From the NCBI GenBank assembly GCA_028870845.1, contig JAGWOR010000026.1, positions 1-34,852 of the forward strand: DNA of 34,852 nucleotides. Direction: 5' to 3'. The notes beneath the pieces are model-generated. The model saw nothing but the letters and a program-made list of their open reading frames with translations, was not told the DNA's origin and ran no database searches. Below, in pieces: positions 7,906-16,936 of this stretch; the stretch's first letter is position 1, and every line of letters starts with the position of its first letter. A program made the translations under genes and the position numbers. The stretch is from Gammaproteobacteria bacterium (GTDB taxonomy: Bacteria; Pseudomonadota; Gammaproteobacteria; Natronospirales; REEB76).

Positions 7906-8358
7906 TCAGAACGGAATATCGTCGTCGCTGAAGTCGGTGTCTTTGGTTGCCGGAGACGCCGTTTTGGGTGTGGACTCTGGTGGGGCGCTCTCGGTCGCGT
8001 TTCTGTCCGGATTGCCGGCGCCGGCGCGCGAACCCAGCATCTGCATGTTGTCGGCGATAATCTCAGTGGAATAATGGGTCTGACCTTCCTTTTCATAGGT
8101 GCGGGTGCGCAGGCGCCCTTCTATATAGACCTGCGAGCCTTTCTTCAGGTATTCGCCGGCGACTTCCGCCAGACGATTATAGAAGGTAACGCGGTGCCAC
8201 TCGGTGCGCTCCTTCTGCTCGCCGCTTTCCTTGTCCTTCCAGGCCTCGCTGGTGGCGATGCGGACATTGGTGACCGCGCTGCCTGAGGGCATGTAACGGG
8301 TTTCCGGATCAGCACCCAGATTACCCACCAGAATGACTTTGTTAACGCCGCGTGCCAT
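7906..8358 (-). CDS. ssb: Single-stranded DNA-binding protein
   Basis: A 150-residue SSB. The OB fold begins with [18 protein letters not shown] and continues through [16 protein letters not shown] and [12 protein letters not shown] to about residue 110. A Pro/Ser/Thr/Ala-rich disordered linker follows, ending in the acidic tip DFSDDDIPF that docks DNA-repair and replication partners. ATG 8358 is preceded by GAGGA at good distance; an upstream in-frame start at 8400 would add 14 residues not found in the family. Neighbouring MFS and uvrA genes match the ssb-MFS-uvrA arrangement known in Pseudomonas and relatives. No LexA-type CTGT-N8-ACAG site was found upstream. The 208 bases downstream contain a hairpin near 7860-7884 without a T-run. 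Confidence 0.97.
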   Translation of the reverse strand: MARGVNKVILVGNLGADPETRYMPSGSAVTNVRIATSEAWKDKESGEQKERTEWHRVTFYNRLAEVAGEYLKKGSQVYIEGRLRTRTYEKEGQTHYSTEIIADNMQMLGSRAGAGNPDRNATESAPPESTPKTASPATKDTDFSDDDIPF

Positions 8359-8492
8359 AACTTGAGTCCTCGTAACTGTGGATTTATGCGCCAATTCCAT
8401 GGCGTGATATGGTTATTTTACGGGAAAAATCTCGAATTTGGTCTCTTGATTATCTTTCCGGAGTCATCCCACCGCGGCAGTTTTCATCCGGT

Positions 8493-9701
8493 TTAGCCTT
8501 CATCCGCTATGTCACGCCTTGCTACTGGTAATGGCGGGCGCATGGATACGGCCACAGTTAACCACAGAACCGCGAGCACCACGCACAGGCTGAATACCCC
8601 CGCCAGACCCCAGATGCCCTGCAGCCATCCGCCCACGGCTCCGCCCACGAATATGCCGAAAAACTGCGAACTGGAATAAATGCCCAGCGCCGTACCCTTG
8701 GCTTCAGCAGGCGCTACCCGTGAAATCAGTGACGGCAGGCTGGCCTCCAGCAGGTTGAAGGCCGTAAAAAACACCAGCAATGCCGCAATCACCCCGGCTA
8801 ATCCCCCGTGACCCAGCAACAGCATGCCTTGGGATAGTCCTAAAGCCGCGACGCTCGCCAGGAATATGGGTTTCATGCGGCCCCGTTCCGCAGCGATGAT
8901 CAGCGGCACCATGAAAACCACTGACGCCACCAGCACCGGCAGATACACCAACCACTGGTCGTGAACGCTGACGCCGGCGGTTTTCAATACCAAGGGCACA
9001 CTCAGGAAGCTGGCGGTAAGGATGGTGTGCTGCACCAAGATGCCGAAATCCAGGCGCAGCAATTCCCGGTCGGTCAGCACCCGCCGGAACAAGGCGGGCA
9101 CCGGCTCGGATTCCGCATGCACGCTGCTGCTCAGCGGCTGGGGCACCAACGTGTATAAAGCTCCGATGCCCAGCAAGGCCAGAATCGCCGTCAGCCAGAA
9201 AATCCCCGGCACGCCGATCCAGCGATTGAGCACCGGGCTGGCCACCAGCGACAGGCTGAAGGACAGGCCGATGCTCATGCCGATGATGGCCATGGCCTTG
9301 GTGCGCACCTGTTCCCGGGTGAGATCCGCCGCCAGGGCCAGGGTGGCGGAACCCACGGCGCCCGCGCCCTGCAGCAGTCGGCCGAGGATGATGCCGACAA
9401 TGGAATGGGACATGGCAGCAACCACGCTACCCGCGGCGAATACCGACAGTCCGGCCCCGATGACGCGTTTGCGCCCCAGTCGGTCGGACAGGAAGCCCAG
9501 CGGGATCTGGAACAGCGCCTGGGTGAGACCGTACACACCCAACGCCAGTCCGATGCTGAATTCCGTGGCATCCGGCAGACGCCGGGCCCACAGGGCAAAT
9601 ACCGGATAGATCATGAACAGTCCCAGCATACGCAGGGAAAATATCCCGGCGAGTGAGAATGCGGCGCGGCGTTCGCCACCGCTCATGGAATCGGTTTTCA
9701 T
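8493..9701 (-). CDS. YajR-like MFS transporter lacking the C-terminal domain
   Basis: A 402-residue major facilitator with about 12 membrane helices. GERRAAFSLAGIFSLRMLG at the N-terminus, MFS motif A GFLSDRLGRKRV (69-80) and LTREQVRTKAMAIIGMSIG are close to E. coli YajR. YajR has a cytoplasmic ferredoxin-like YAM domain after helix 12, but this protein ends soon after it (ARRDIADEG), so that domain is absent. The ATG at 9701 is preferred over an upstream in-frame start at 9767, because the family begins just before the GERRA motif. It is transcribed away from uvrA and 134 bases upstream of ssb. The transported substrate is not established; proton-driven efflux is the usual prediction. Confidence 0.9.
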   Translation of the reverse strand: MKTDSMSGGERRAAFSLAGIFSLRMLGLFMIYPVFALWARRLPDATEFSIGLALGVYGLTQALFQIPLGFLSDRLGRKRVIGAGLSVFAAGSVVAAMSHSIVGIILGRLLQGAGAVGSATLALAADLTREQVRTKAMAIIGMSIGLSFSLSLVASPVLNRWIGVPGIFWLTAILALLGIGALYTLVPQPLSSSVHAESEPVPALFRRVLTDRELLRLDFGILVQHTILTASFLSVPLVLKTAGVSVHDQWLVYLPVLVASVVFMVPLIIAAERGRMKPIFLASVAALGLSQGMLLLGHGGLAGVIAALLVFFTAFNLLEASLPSLISRVAPAEAKGTALGIYSSSQFFGIFVGGAVGGWLQGIWGLAGVFSLCVVLAVLWLTVAVSMRPPLPVARRDIADEG

Positions 9702-9840
9702 CGGCAGCCCGGCTGTATCTTTAAGGTTTGGAGGGTACGCACACCCGGCATTTTTCGGGTGGCGCACAAATCGGATCCAGGGGCGATTTTAACACGCGTC
9801 CTGCCGGGGGCTGCTAATGCAGGCGTACACATCCCGCATT

Positions 9841-9870
9841 TTGCTACGCACTTGCCACGCGGGGTATAGT
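9841..9870 (+). promoter_or_regulatory. Sigma70-type promoter of uvrA
   Basis: TTGCTA (9841-9846) and TATAGT (9865-9870, 5/6) are separated by 18 bases, placing transcription start near 9877, about 20 bases before the uvrA ATG. No LexA operator overlaps it. Confidence 0.5.
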
Positions 9871-9898
9871 TAGCGGTTCGGAATTTCACAGGTCCAGA

Positions 9899-12766
9899 AT
9901 GGATACCATCAGCATCCGCGGGGCACGCACCCACAACCTCGCCAACATCAACGTGGATCTGCCGCGCGATCGGCTGATCGTGATTACCGGCCTGTCCGGC
10001 TCCGGTAAATCCTCGCTGGCCTTCGACACCATCTACGCGGAGGGCCAGCGCCGCTACGTGGAATCCCTGTCCGCCTACGCCCGCCAGTTCCTGTCGATGA
10101 TGGAAAAGCCCGATGTAGACCATATCGAAGGCCTATCACCGGCCATCTCCATCGAGCAGAAATCCACTTCCCACAACCCGCGCTCCACCGTTGGAACGGT
10201 GACCGAAATCTACGATTACCTGCGCCTGCTGTACGCGCGTGCCGGTACACCGCGCTGCCCGGACCACGGCATCGATCTTGCAGCGCAGACCGTGAGCCAG
10301 ATGGTGGACCAGGTGCTGGCTCTACAGGATGACAGCAAACTGCTGCTGCTGGCACCGGTGATCCAGGAACGCAAGGGTGAACATCTTGAGCTGATTGCGG
10401 AACTTCGCAGCCAGGGTTTCGTGCGTGCGCGCATCGACGGCCAGGTGGTGGAACTGGAACACGCTCCCAAGCTGGATCTGCGACGCAAACACAGCATCGA
10501 GGTGGTGGTTGACCGGTTTAAGGTACGGCCAGACATGGGCCAGCGCCTGGCAGAATCCTTCGAAACTGCGCTGCGCCTGGCGGACGGCAGCGCGCGCGTG
10601 GCTTACATGGACGAGCCGCAAACAAAAGAGCTGGTGTTCTCATCCAAGTTCGCCTGTCCGTTGTGTGGTTACAGCCTTCCCGAACTGGAACCACGGCTGT
10701 TTTCCTTCAATAATCCGGTGGGCGCCTGCCCGGCCTGCGATGGCCTGGGCGTCAGGCAATTCTTCGACCCCGCCCGCATCGTTGCCCACCCTCACCTGAC
10801 GCTGGCCGGCGGCGCAGTACGGGGCTGGGACCGGCGCAATGCCTGGTATTTTCAGCTACTGCAGAGCCTGGCCAAACATTACAAGTTCAGCGTCGAAATA
10901 CCCTTTGATGAGTTGCCGGAAAAAATCCGCAAGGTTGTTCTGTACGGCAGCGGCAATGAAGTCATCGCATTCCGCTATATTAATGAGCGTGGCGGTTCGG
11001 TTTCGCGGCGGCATCCCTTTGAAGGAATCATTCCCAACATGCAGCGCCGCTATCATGAGACCGAATCGCAGATGGTGCGCGAAGAACTGTCAAAATACCT
11101 GAGCAGCCAGCCCTGTCCGGATTGTGGAGGTGCACGCCTGCGGCGCGAAGCCCGATTTGTGTTCCTCCTCGGCGAAAACCTGCCTGCCATTACCTCGCGT
11201 TCGGTGGGACAAGCCTTGAAGTTCTTCGAGCAGCTGTCCTTGGGCGGCTGGCGCGGCGAAATTGCCGGCAAGATTGTCAAGGAAATCCATGCGCGCCTGT
11301 CGTTCCTGGTCAACGTCGGCCTGGATTACCTGGCGCTGGAACGCAGCGCCGAGACCCTGTCCGGCGGCGAGGCCCAGCGCATCCGGCTCGCCAGCCAGAT
11401 CGGCTCAGGGCTGGTGGGCGTCATGTACATCCTCGATGAGCCTTCCATCGGCTTACACCAACGCGACAATGCACGTCTGCTGGACACCTTGATGCGGCTG
11501 CGGGATCTGGGCAATACCGTCATCGTGGTGGAACACGATGAGGAGGCCATACGTCACGCTGACCACGTGCTCGACATGGGGCCGGGTGCCGGCGTGCATG
11601 GCGGACGGGTGGTGGCCCAGGGCACTCCCGGGCAGATTATTGCTGATTCCGCCTCGCTCACCGGCCAGTACCTGGCGGGCAGGCGGAGTATTTCCGTGCC
11701 GAGCCAACGCCATCCGGTGGATCCCATGCGCATGCTGCGCATACGCAAGGCGCGCGGCAATAATCTGAAGAACATCGACGTGGATATCCCGCTGGGCCTC
11801 TTGACCTGCATTACCGGCGTTTCCGGATCAGGCAAATCCACCCTCATCAACGACACCTTGTACCGGTTTGCAGCCCGCCGGCTGAATGACGCCTCCGAAG
11901 ATCCGGCTCCCAGTGATGGCGTCGACGGGCTGGAACAGATTGACAAGATTATCGACATTGACCAGTCACCCATCGGTCGCACACCCCGCTCCAACCCGGC
12001 AACCTACACCGGCCTGTTCACGCCCATCCGCGAGTTGTTTGCCCAGACACCGGAAGCGCGTGCCCGTGGATACACAGCGGGGCGTTTCAGTTTCAACGTC
12101 AAGGGCGGACGCTGCGAGGCCTGCCAGGGAGACGGGGTCATCAAAGTTGAAATGCACTTCCTGCCGGACATCTATGTGGCCTGCGATGTGTGCAAGGGCA
12201 AACGCTACAACCGCGAGACCCTGGACATACGCTTTAAGGGGAAAAACATCCACGAAGTGCTGGAAATGACGGTGGAGGACGCCGCCCAGTTCTTCAGTGC
12301 GATTCCAGTAGTGTCGCATAAGCTCCAGACACTCATGGCGGTGGGGCTGACCTATGTGAAGCTTGGCCAGAATGCCACCACCCTCTCCGGCGGCGAAGCC
12401 CAGCGAGTCAAGCTGTCGCGGGAGCTCTCCAAGCGCGATACCGGCAGCACCCTGTATATACTGGACGAACCCACCACCGGCCTGCATTTTCACGACATCG
12501 ACCAGCTGCTGGCAGTTTTGCGCCGGCTGCGGGAAGGCGGCAGCACCGTGGTGGTGATCGAGCACAATCTGGACGTGATCAAGACCGCCGACTGGGTGAT
12601 CGACTTGGGGCCGGAGGGCGGGGATGCCGGCGGCAGCGTGGTGGCTACCGGGACGCCGGAACAAATCTGCGGAGTTGCGCAGTCCTACACCGGCCGGTTC
12701 CTCAGCAAGGTGCTTGGGAATGAAAGGCATATCCAGCGAATCGATAGAAAAGCCGGTATTCGCTAG
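9899..12766 (+). CDS. uvrA: Excinuclease ABC subunit A
   Basis: A 955-residue UvrA (E. coli 940), the damage-recognition ATPase of nucleotide excision repair, dimeric and loading UvrB. Two ABC-ATPase modules are intact. Walker A is GLSGSGKSS (31-39), and a second GVSGSGKST begins near 640. Signature LSGGEAQR occurs twice (near 485 and 830), and Walker [10 protein letters not shown] and LDEPTTGLH follow. Zinc sites appear as CPLC/CPAC around 255-283 and CEAC/CDVC around 740-765, plus a CPDC pair near 406. The C-terminal tail ([16 protein letters not shown]) is slightly longer than in E. coli. ATG 9899 aligns with the family start (GARTHNL). It is monocistronic-looking and divergent from the MFS gene. 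Confidence 0.98.
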   Translation: MDTISIRGARTHNLANINVDLPRDRLIVITGLSGSGKSSLAFDTIYAEGQRRYVESLSAYARQFLSMMEKPDVDHIEGLSPAISIEQKSTSHNPRSTVGTVTEIYDYLRLLYARAGTPRCPDHGIDLAAQTVSQMVDQVLALQDDSKLLLLAPVIQERKGEHLELIAELRSQGFVRARIDGQVVELEHAPKLDLRRKHSIEVVVDRFKVRPDMGQRLAESFETALRLADGSARVAYMDEPQTKELVFSSKFACPLCGYSLPELEPRLFSFNNPVGACPACDGLGVRQFFDPARIVAHPHLTLAGGAVRGWDRRNAWYFQLLQSLAKHYKFSVEIPFDELPEKIRKVVLYGSGNEVIAFRYINERGGSVSRRHPFEGIIPNMQRRYHETESQMVREELSKYLSSQPCPDCGGARLRREARFVFLLGENLPAITSRSVGQALKFFEQLSLGGWRGEIAGKIVKEIHARLSFLVNVGLDYLALERSAETLSGGEAQRIRLASQIGSGLVGVMYILDEPSIGLHQRDNARLLDTLMRLRDLGNTVIVVEHDEEAIRHADHVLDMGPGAGVHGGRVVAQGTPGQIIADSASLTGQYLAGRRSISVPSQRHPVDPMRMLRIRKARGNNLKNIDVDIPLGLLTCITGVSGSGKSTLINDTLYRFAARRLNDASEDPAPSDGVDGLEQIDKIIDIDQSPIGRTPRSNPATYTGLFTPIRELFAQTPEARARGYTAGRFSFNVKGGRCEACQGDGVIKVEMHFLPDIYVACDVCKGKRYNRETLDIRFKGKNIHEVLEMTVEDAAQFFSAIPVVSHKLQTLMAVGLTYVKLGQNATTLSGGEAQRVKLSRELSKRDTGSTLYILDEPTTGLHFHDIDQLLAVLRRLREGGSTVVVIEHNLDVIKTADWVIDLGPEGGDAGGSVVATGTPEQICGVAQSYTGRFLSKVLGNERHIQRIDRKAGIR

Positions 12767-12800
12767 ACTGCACAATATTGCACGAAAATAATCCGCTTAT

Positions 12801-13502
12801 ATGAAAGTTAGCCACACGCCTATATGTGTCCTCGGCATGCATCGCAGCGGCACCAGCTGTCTGACCGGCCTGCTGGCAGACGCAGGGGTATTTCTCGGCG
12901 ACGTCTCGAAGCAAAACCCCTATAACCTAAAGGGTAACCATGAAAACATACGTATCATGCGCCTGCATGATGAAGTACTGGCTGCCAATGGCGGCAGATG
13001 GGACGCCCCGCCACAGGGTGAAGTAACCTGGAACGCGGCACAGAAGGCTTCCCTTCAAGAAATTTTGGCTGTGTACCGGGGACAACAGCTTTGGGCATTC
13101 AAGGATCCGCGTACCCTGTTTACGCTGTCTGCCTGGCAGGATGCAGTGCCGGGTTTACGTTTTATCGGCACATTCCGGCATCCGGGCGCCGTGGCCCAGT
13201 CGCTTCACCGGCGCGGCCGGCTGTCCGCAGACGCGGGCTACAAACTCTGGCTATGCTATAACCGACGTCTGCTGGAACTGCAACAGACGCTGGGGTTCGA
13301 CATCCTGTGTTTTGATCTGGAACGCGCAGCCTACATCCAGTCGGTCACCAATGCCTTTCGCCATCTGGGTCTTGATGTAACAGGTGCAAACCTGGCCTTC
13401 TTCGAGGAAGAGCTGCGCAATAGCAGCATAGAACCGATGTTTGCCGAGCCACCACAGGAAGTCATGGGAATCTATCAGCACCTCAGGGAAACAGCAGCAT
13501 GA
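12801..13502 (+). CDS. P-loop sulfotransferase family protein
   Basis: A 233-residue cytoplasmic protein. Near the N-terminus GMHRSGTS (12-19) is the 5'-phosphosulfate-binding loop of PAPS-dependent sulfotransferases, and FRHPGAVAQS (125-134) corresponds to the 3'-phosphate-binding motif with Arg126 and Ser134. GNHENIRI and FKDPRT are shared with bacterial sulfotransferase-like proteins of polysaccharide loci. Sulfation of a glycan is likely but not proven; some members of this fold have no demonstrated activity. It starts 34 bases after uvrA on the same strand. Its TGA overlaps the next ATG in ATGA, so it is translationally coupled to a glycosyltransferase-like gene. Confidence 0.8.
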   Translation: MKVSHTPICVLGMHRSGTSCLTGLLADAGVFLGDVSKQNPYNLKGNHENIRIMRLHDEVLAANGGRWDAPPQGEVTWNAAQKASLQEILAVYRGQQLWAFKDPRTLFTLSAWQDAVPGLRFIGTFRHPGAVAQSLHRRGRLSADAGYKLWLCYNRRLLELQQTLGFDILCFDLERAAYIQSVTNAFRHLGLDVTGANLAFFEEELRNSSIEPMFAEPPQEVMGIYQHLRETAA

Positions 13503-14449
13503 TACACCTGGTCCGCCGATTCCTGCGCCGGCCGAAGCTCTCGGTGGTGGTAGTCGTATACGACATGGGCCGCGAAGCGCCACGCACATTGCGATCACTG
13601 GCTATGCCATATCAGATCGACATTTCGGAGCAGGACTATGAAATCATAGTCATGGACAACGGCTCGCCGCAGCCGTTAGGCAAAGAGCTGGTACAGAACT
13701 TCGGGCCACAATTCAGATATCAATATGTAGAAAATGCATCACAATCGCCTGCCGCTGCAATCAATCAGGGTGTGGCCCTGAGCCGCGGGAGTCTGGTAGG
13801 AATTTATATAGATGGCGCCAGGTTAGCTTCACCCGGTCTTTTATCCACAGCCCTGCGTGGCTTCTGCCTTTACGATGATCCGATCGTGGCCACACTGGGG
13901 TGGCATCTGGGGCCAGAAGTGCAGCAAAAGTCTGTGCACAGCGGTTACTGTAAACAGGTCGAAGAGGCGCTCCTCGAAAGCATCGGCTGGCCGCTTGACG
14001 GTTATCGCTTGTTCGATATTTCCACACTCGCCTTATCCTCACGCGACGGCTATTTCACCGCACCTTCGGAAAGTAATGCTGTATTTATGAGGCGTAACAC
14101 CTTCATCGAATTGCACGGATTCGACGTAGCTTTCGACGAAGCGGGTGGTGGCCTGCTTAATTTGGATTTCTTCATACGGGCACTGGAACGTACACAGTCA
14201 CCATTGGTAATGCTGCTAGGGGAAGGTACCTTCCACCAGCTCCACGGCGGCGCCTCTACTAGCGCGCAAATAACCGATCAAGACCAGTTCCAAAAATGGG
14301 CGGAAAAATACCATAGGCTGCGCGGCAAACCCTGGCAGCATCCCGTCAAAACGATGACATATATTGGGAAACTTTCAGCCACCTCATACAAATCGCTCTG
14401 CCTCTCGGTCGAAAGGCTGCGTACTTCTGGTCAGCCAAACAATTTATGA
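13499..14449 (+). CDS. GT2-like glycosyltransferase, unusual metal-site region
   Basis: A 316-residue protein beginning with a short basic stretch and then KLSVVVVVYDMGRE, the first strand of a GT-A fold. EIIVMDNGS (48-56) and the AAINQGVALSRGSLVGIYIDGA stretch (from about 86) follow family 2 glycosyltransferases. The canonical DxD position reads YIDGAR, so the second Asp is missing. Activity could be altered or the metal bound differently. The C-terminal part resembles GT2 acceptor domains (VFMRRNTFIELHGFD, then LGEGTFHQLHGG). It is coupled by a 4-base overlap to the sulfotransferase, suggesting the two act on one glycan. A 160-base AT-rich spacer with nothing recognisable follows. Confidence 0.75.
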   Translation: MIHLVRRFLRRPKLSVVVVVYDMGREAPRTLRSLAMPYQIDISEQDYEIIVMDNGSPQPLGKELVQNFGPQFRYQYVENASQSPAAAINQGVALSRGSLVGIYIDGARLASPGLLSTALRGFCLYDDPIVATLGWHLGPEVQQKSVHSGYCKQVEEALLESIGWPLDGYRLFDISTLALSSRDGYFTAPSESNAVFMRRNTFIELHGFDVAFDEAGGGLLNLDFFIRALERTQSPLVMLLGEGTFHQLHGGASTSAQITDQDQFQKWAEKYHRLRGKPWQHPVKTMTYIGKLSATSYKSLCLSVERLRTSGQPNNL

Positions 14450-14609
14450 AATAATAGCGTTATAAAGGGCCGATATTCCTCGTCATTGATGTGTACCGGT
14501 CAAACACTATCTAGCTGCATAAGATATTGTTCATGCATTCCGCTATTTGCAGGCTACTTGCATAGTGTCACAAATCACAGCTCTCGTAGTTCTAGCGGGT
14601 TGAATAATC

Positions 14610-15344
14610 TTAGGTACGATGTTCCGATCGTTCTAAATTATCAAATAGATTGTTCCAGGCTAATGCTCCGTTCCGTATAAGTGAATAATCATAAGATTCC
14701 CTACAAAACAGTCCCCATGACTGGCGGGGGTGCTTCCAATCCAATAAAGTAAATTTGAGTCCATTTCTTGATGCGATTGCCGAAATCGTATCGATCTTGT
14801 ATTTGACATTCTCGGGGTACACCCAACCTTTTCCCTGATAATCAGTTTCCGCAATAAAGAAGGTGGCAAACATCCCGCCCGTAGGTTTTAAATGCTTAGA
14901 TACTTGCATTAGCCAATTTTCTATCAAATTCAGGCCACAGTGACTAAAAATTGACTGTGCTAAAGCATAGTCGATTCTCAAGGATTCGGTAAAATCTTGT
15001 AAAGATTCATGATAAGAAAATGTGGGGCGTTTCAAATTTATCTGATCCCAGCCTACTTCATTCATGATGCCGTCTTCCACAAGCCAGCGATTAGGTTCAA
15101 CACCGATATAGTTTCCTGTATTGAGATAGGGTATTAACAGACGTCCGATTCGCAAGGAGCCACAACCGATATCCAGTAGCTTGTGATGCTGTCTCAGACC
15201 TGCACATGTCAACAAATTGAAAACCATCGCAGCGACAAGGTCGTAATTTTCCGGCGGACCGACAAATGATCGATAATGCTCTCCGCCTGCCCTATATTCC
15301 AAGCCCAGGCCATGGGTACGTGGTTTCTTGAATAATTTAAACAT
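14610..15344 (-). CDS. Class I SAM-dependent methyltransferase-like protein
   Basis: A 244-residue protein with SAM motif I LLDIGCGSLRIG (56-67) and the next acidic strand YIGVEPN, then IDYALAQSIFSHCG and LKPTGGMFATFF, the standard Rossmann methyltransferase order. The N-terminal GGEHYRSFVGPPENYD is distinctive, and proteins with this opening occur among surface-glycan methyltransferases (inference). No Shine-Dalgarno is apparent before ATG 15344. The gene stands alone on the minus strand with AT-rich flanks of 160 and 220 bases, and its base composition is clearly lower in GC than the ribosomal block, consistent with recent acquisition. Substrate unknown. Confidence 0.75.
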   Translation of the reverse strand: MFKLFKKPRTHGLGLEYRAGGEHYRSFVGPPENYDLVAAMVFNLLTCAGLRQHHKLLDIGCGSLRIGRLLIPYLNTGNYIGVEPNRWLVEDGIMNEVGWDQINLKRPTFSYHESLQDFTESLRIDYALAQSIFSHCGLNLIENWLMQVSKHLKPTGGMFATFFIAETDYQGKGWVYPENVKYKIDTISAIASRNGLKFTLLDWKHPRQSWGLFCRESYDYSLIRNGALAWNNLFDNLERSEHRT

Positions 15345-15564
15345 AGGAACTTTTGGTCTTATGTCTGGATACCGAGCATACTACCCCTGCAGAAAATGAG
15401 CTTGTATATGCATACTGCTTTGCCGGTTGGAGCTTAGGCTCAAGAGCGTTTACGCTTTTCATCATATGTTTAACTAAAGCCTACGGCGCATCCTGTTCGC
15501 TCATTTGTTCGCCCCCATCATGTTTCATCGATGCAACCATAAAAGTCTCGGCATGATTTGCAAC

Positions 15565-16671
15565 TCAGATTAGCAAGGCTCCAGCAATATCCAGGGGCTC
15601 ATACCTGCCGAACTCTGTATAGCCCAGGAAGGTGAGCTCTTCCCCGGCTACTTGCCAGGCATTTTGGGAATCGGATGGGGACAAAACCTCCTTCCATTCA
15701 CCGATCATGCCGCGCCGCAGAAGATGCTGGGCCGATTCTCCGGGTTTTCTGTCAGTCAGTGTCTCGAAGCTTGTGGCCTGATATACTTCATCCAGGGTCG
15801 TGTCGGCATACGCCAGATCTAGCCAGCTAAACAAAGCTGCGACTATTTTCTTGAAGTTCAGCATAAGGTCCTCGTAACGCAGAATAACCAGGTTCCCGTC
15901 ATTAGCCATATCCCTGAGGATATTAACTCGGTTGCGCCAGGCGTTGAGCAAATTCCAATAATCATCTTCATCATCCACATGAGCGCGTTTCACCGAACGC
16001 ATGAGTCGTCTATAGTGCACCGCAGAAATAGCGACATCCCGCCCATCACGTACGATCAGTACTTTTTTTCCACTGGGCTTCCATTTATTCAGATAACCAT
16101 AGCGCGCGATCAAATCTGCGCCCTTCAATACAAGATTGGATCTATGATCTATGATCAGATACATAGTCTCCAGGAATGCATCCGCCGCCTCATAGATACT
16201 GACTGCGGCAGCTATGCGTTTATACAGCTCTATTAAAGCTGCGCGTGGCACATCAATGACGGACAAAAGCTGATGTTTTTCATTTGGTGCCCAGTCTAAG
16301 CTGATGTGCTTCGATTTAACGGCATATAACTCCAGAATCGTATCGATAGCTTTTTCAGCGGACAATTCGAATATCGAGCTGATGGATTCGGAGCCGGTAT
16401 TCCTCGCTAGTATTGAGGTCGCTTGGGTGTTTCCAGCTAAGTCCTTAGGCAAAGCGGCCCAGGCATTAGCACTGAAATAGCTGATAAGACGCTCTTTCCT
16501 TGGCAATAAAGCATCGCCATTTACGACTTTTCCTGCCCCTGCACCGATCAAATCGATCTCTTTCACGCCGCGCAAATGGGGATGCTTGTCGAGTATCCGC
16601 AGCAACCAGCTGGTACCGCTTTTATACATGCCGATTATGAATAATGGCGCACGACTGGCTTGTTTTACCAT
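15565..16671 (-). CDS. PAPS-dependent sulfotransferase (Sulfotransfer domain)
   Basis: A 368-residue sulfotransferase. The N-terminal LFIIGMYKSGTSWLLRIL (10-27) contains the PAPS 5'-phosphosulfate loop with the catalytic-type Lys17. VLIVRDGRDVAISAV (204-218) is a textbook 3'-phosphate-binding motif with Arg208 and Ser216. LRYEDLM and a C-terminal region ending in a KPGESAQHLLRRGMIGEWKE-like stretch match the PAPS/dimer-loop element. Both PAPS motifs are complete, so activity is more certain than for the shorter homologue at 12801. The likely acceptor is a carbohydrate or small molecule. An AT-rich divergent region separates it from the SLC13-type transporter. Confidence 0.88.
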   Translation of the reverse strand: MVKQASRAPLFIIGMYKSGTSWLLRILDKHPHLRGVKEIDLIGAGAGKVVNGDALLPRKERLISYFSANAWAALPKDLAGNTQATSILARNTGSESISSIFELSAEKAIDTILELYAVKSKHISLDWAPNEKHQLLSVIDVPRAALIELYKRIAAAVSIYEAADAFLETMYLIIDHRSNLVLKGADLIARYGYLNKWKPSGKKVLIVRDGRDVAISAVHYRRLMRSVKRAHVDDEDDYWNLLNAWRNRVNILRDMANDGNLVILRYEDLMLNFKKIVAALFSWLDLAYADTTLDEVYQATSFETLTDRKPGESAQHLLRRGMIGEWKEVLSPSDSQNAWQVAGEELTFLGYTEFGRYEPLDIAGALLI

Positions 16672-16936
16672 GAGCGAAGTGTAACTAAATATATCCTGCT
16701 AAAACTATATATACGCCAATATTTACCACTAATGGGTTGTGCGCCATTGCATAGGAGATCACAATTATCTTATATAAACTACATGGAACAGAATCTGGGT
16801 TGTTAGCAAATTTAATTCTTGTCAGTATATTACTGGACATAACAGACAAGTGAAGCGATATTGAACGTATAATTTATTTGCCAATGTAATCTTGATTCCT
16901 GGGTTGGCATAATCCAGCATTCAATGAGAAAAACCC
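16672..16936. promoter_or_regulatory. AT-rich divergent intergenic region with plus-strand promoter
   Basis: These 265 bases separate the divergent sulfotransferase and SLC13 genes and are much AT-richer than the surroundings. On the plus strand TTGAAC (16861-16866) and TGTAAT (16885-16890) are spaced 18 bases, a plausible promoter for the permease with a leader of about 40 bases. Several TATA-rich stretches near 16686-16720 could serve the sulfotransferase, but no -35/-10 pair is convincing. No repeat, tRNA or ORF was seen. Confidence 0.45.

Noticed and set aside
9022..9609. 195-codon plus-strand open frame inside the MFS gene
   Set aside because: Shadow of the transporter coding sequence: Arg/Ser/Pro-rich, no motif, no Shine-Dalgarno.
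9711..9728. LexA half-site CTGTAT near the MFS start
   Set aside because: The second half-site is absent at the required spacing.
11966..12775. 269-codon minus-strand open frame inside uvrA
   Set aside because: Lies opposite the conserved second ATPase module of UvrA; His/Gly-rich with no family resemblance.
15353..15556. 67-codon plus-strand frame in the spacer before the sulfotransferase
   Set aside because: No Shine-Dalgarno, no domain, and it lies in AT-rich spacer DNA; it cannot be told apart from chance.
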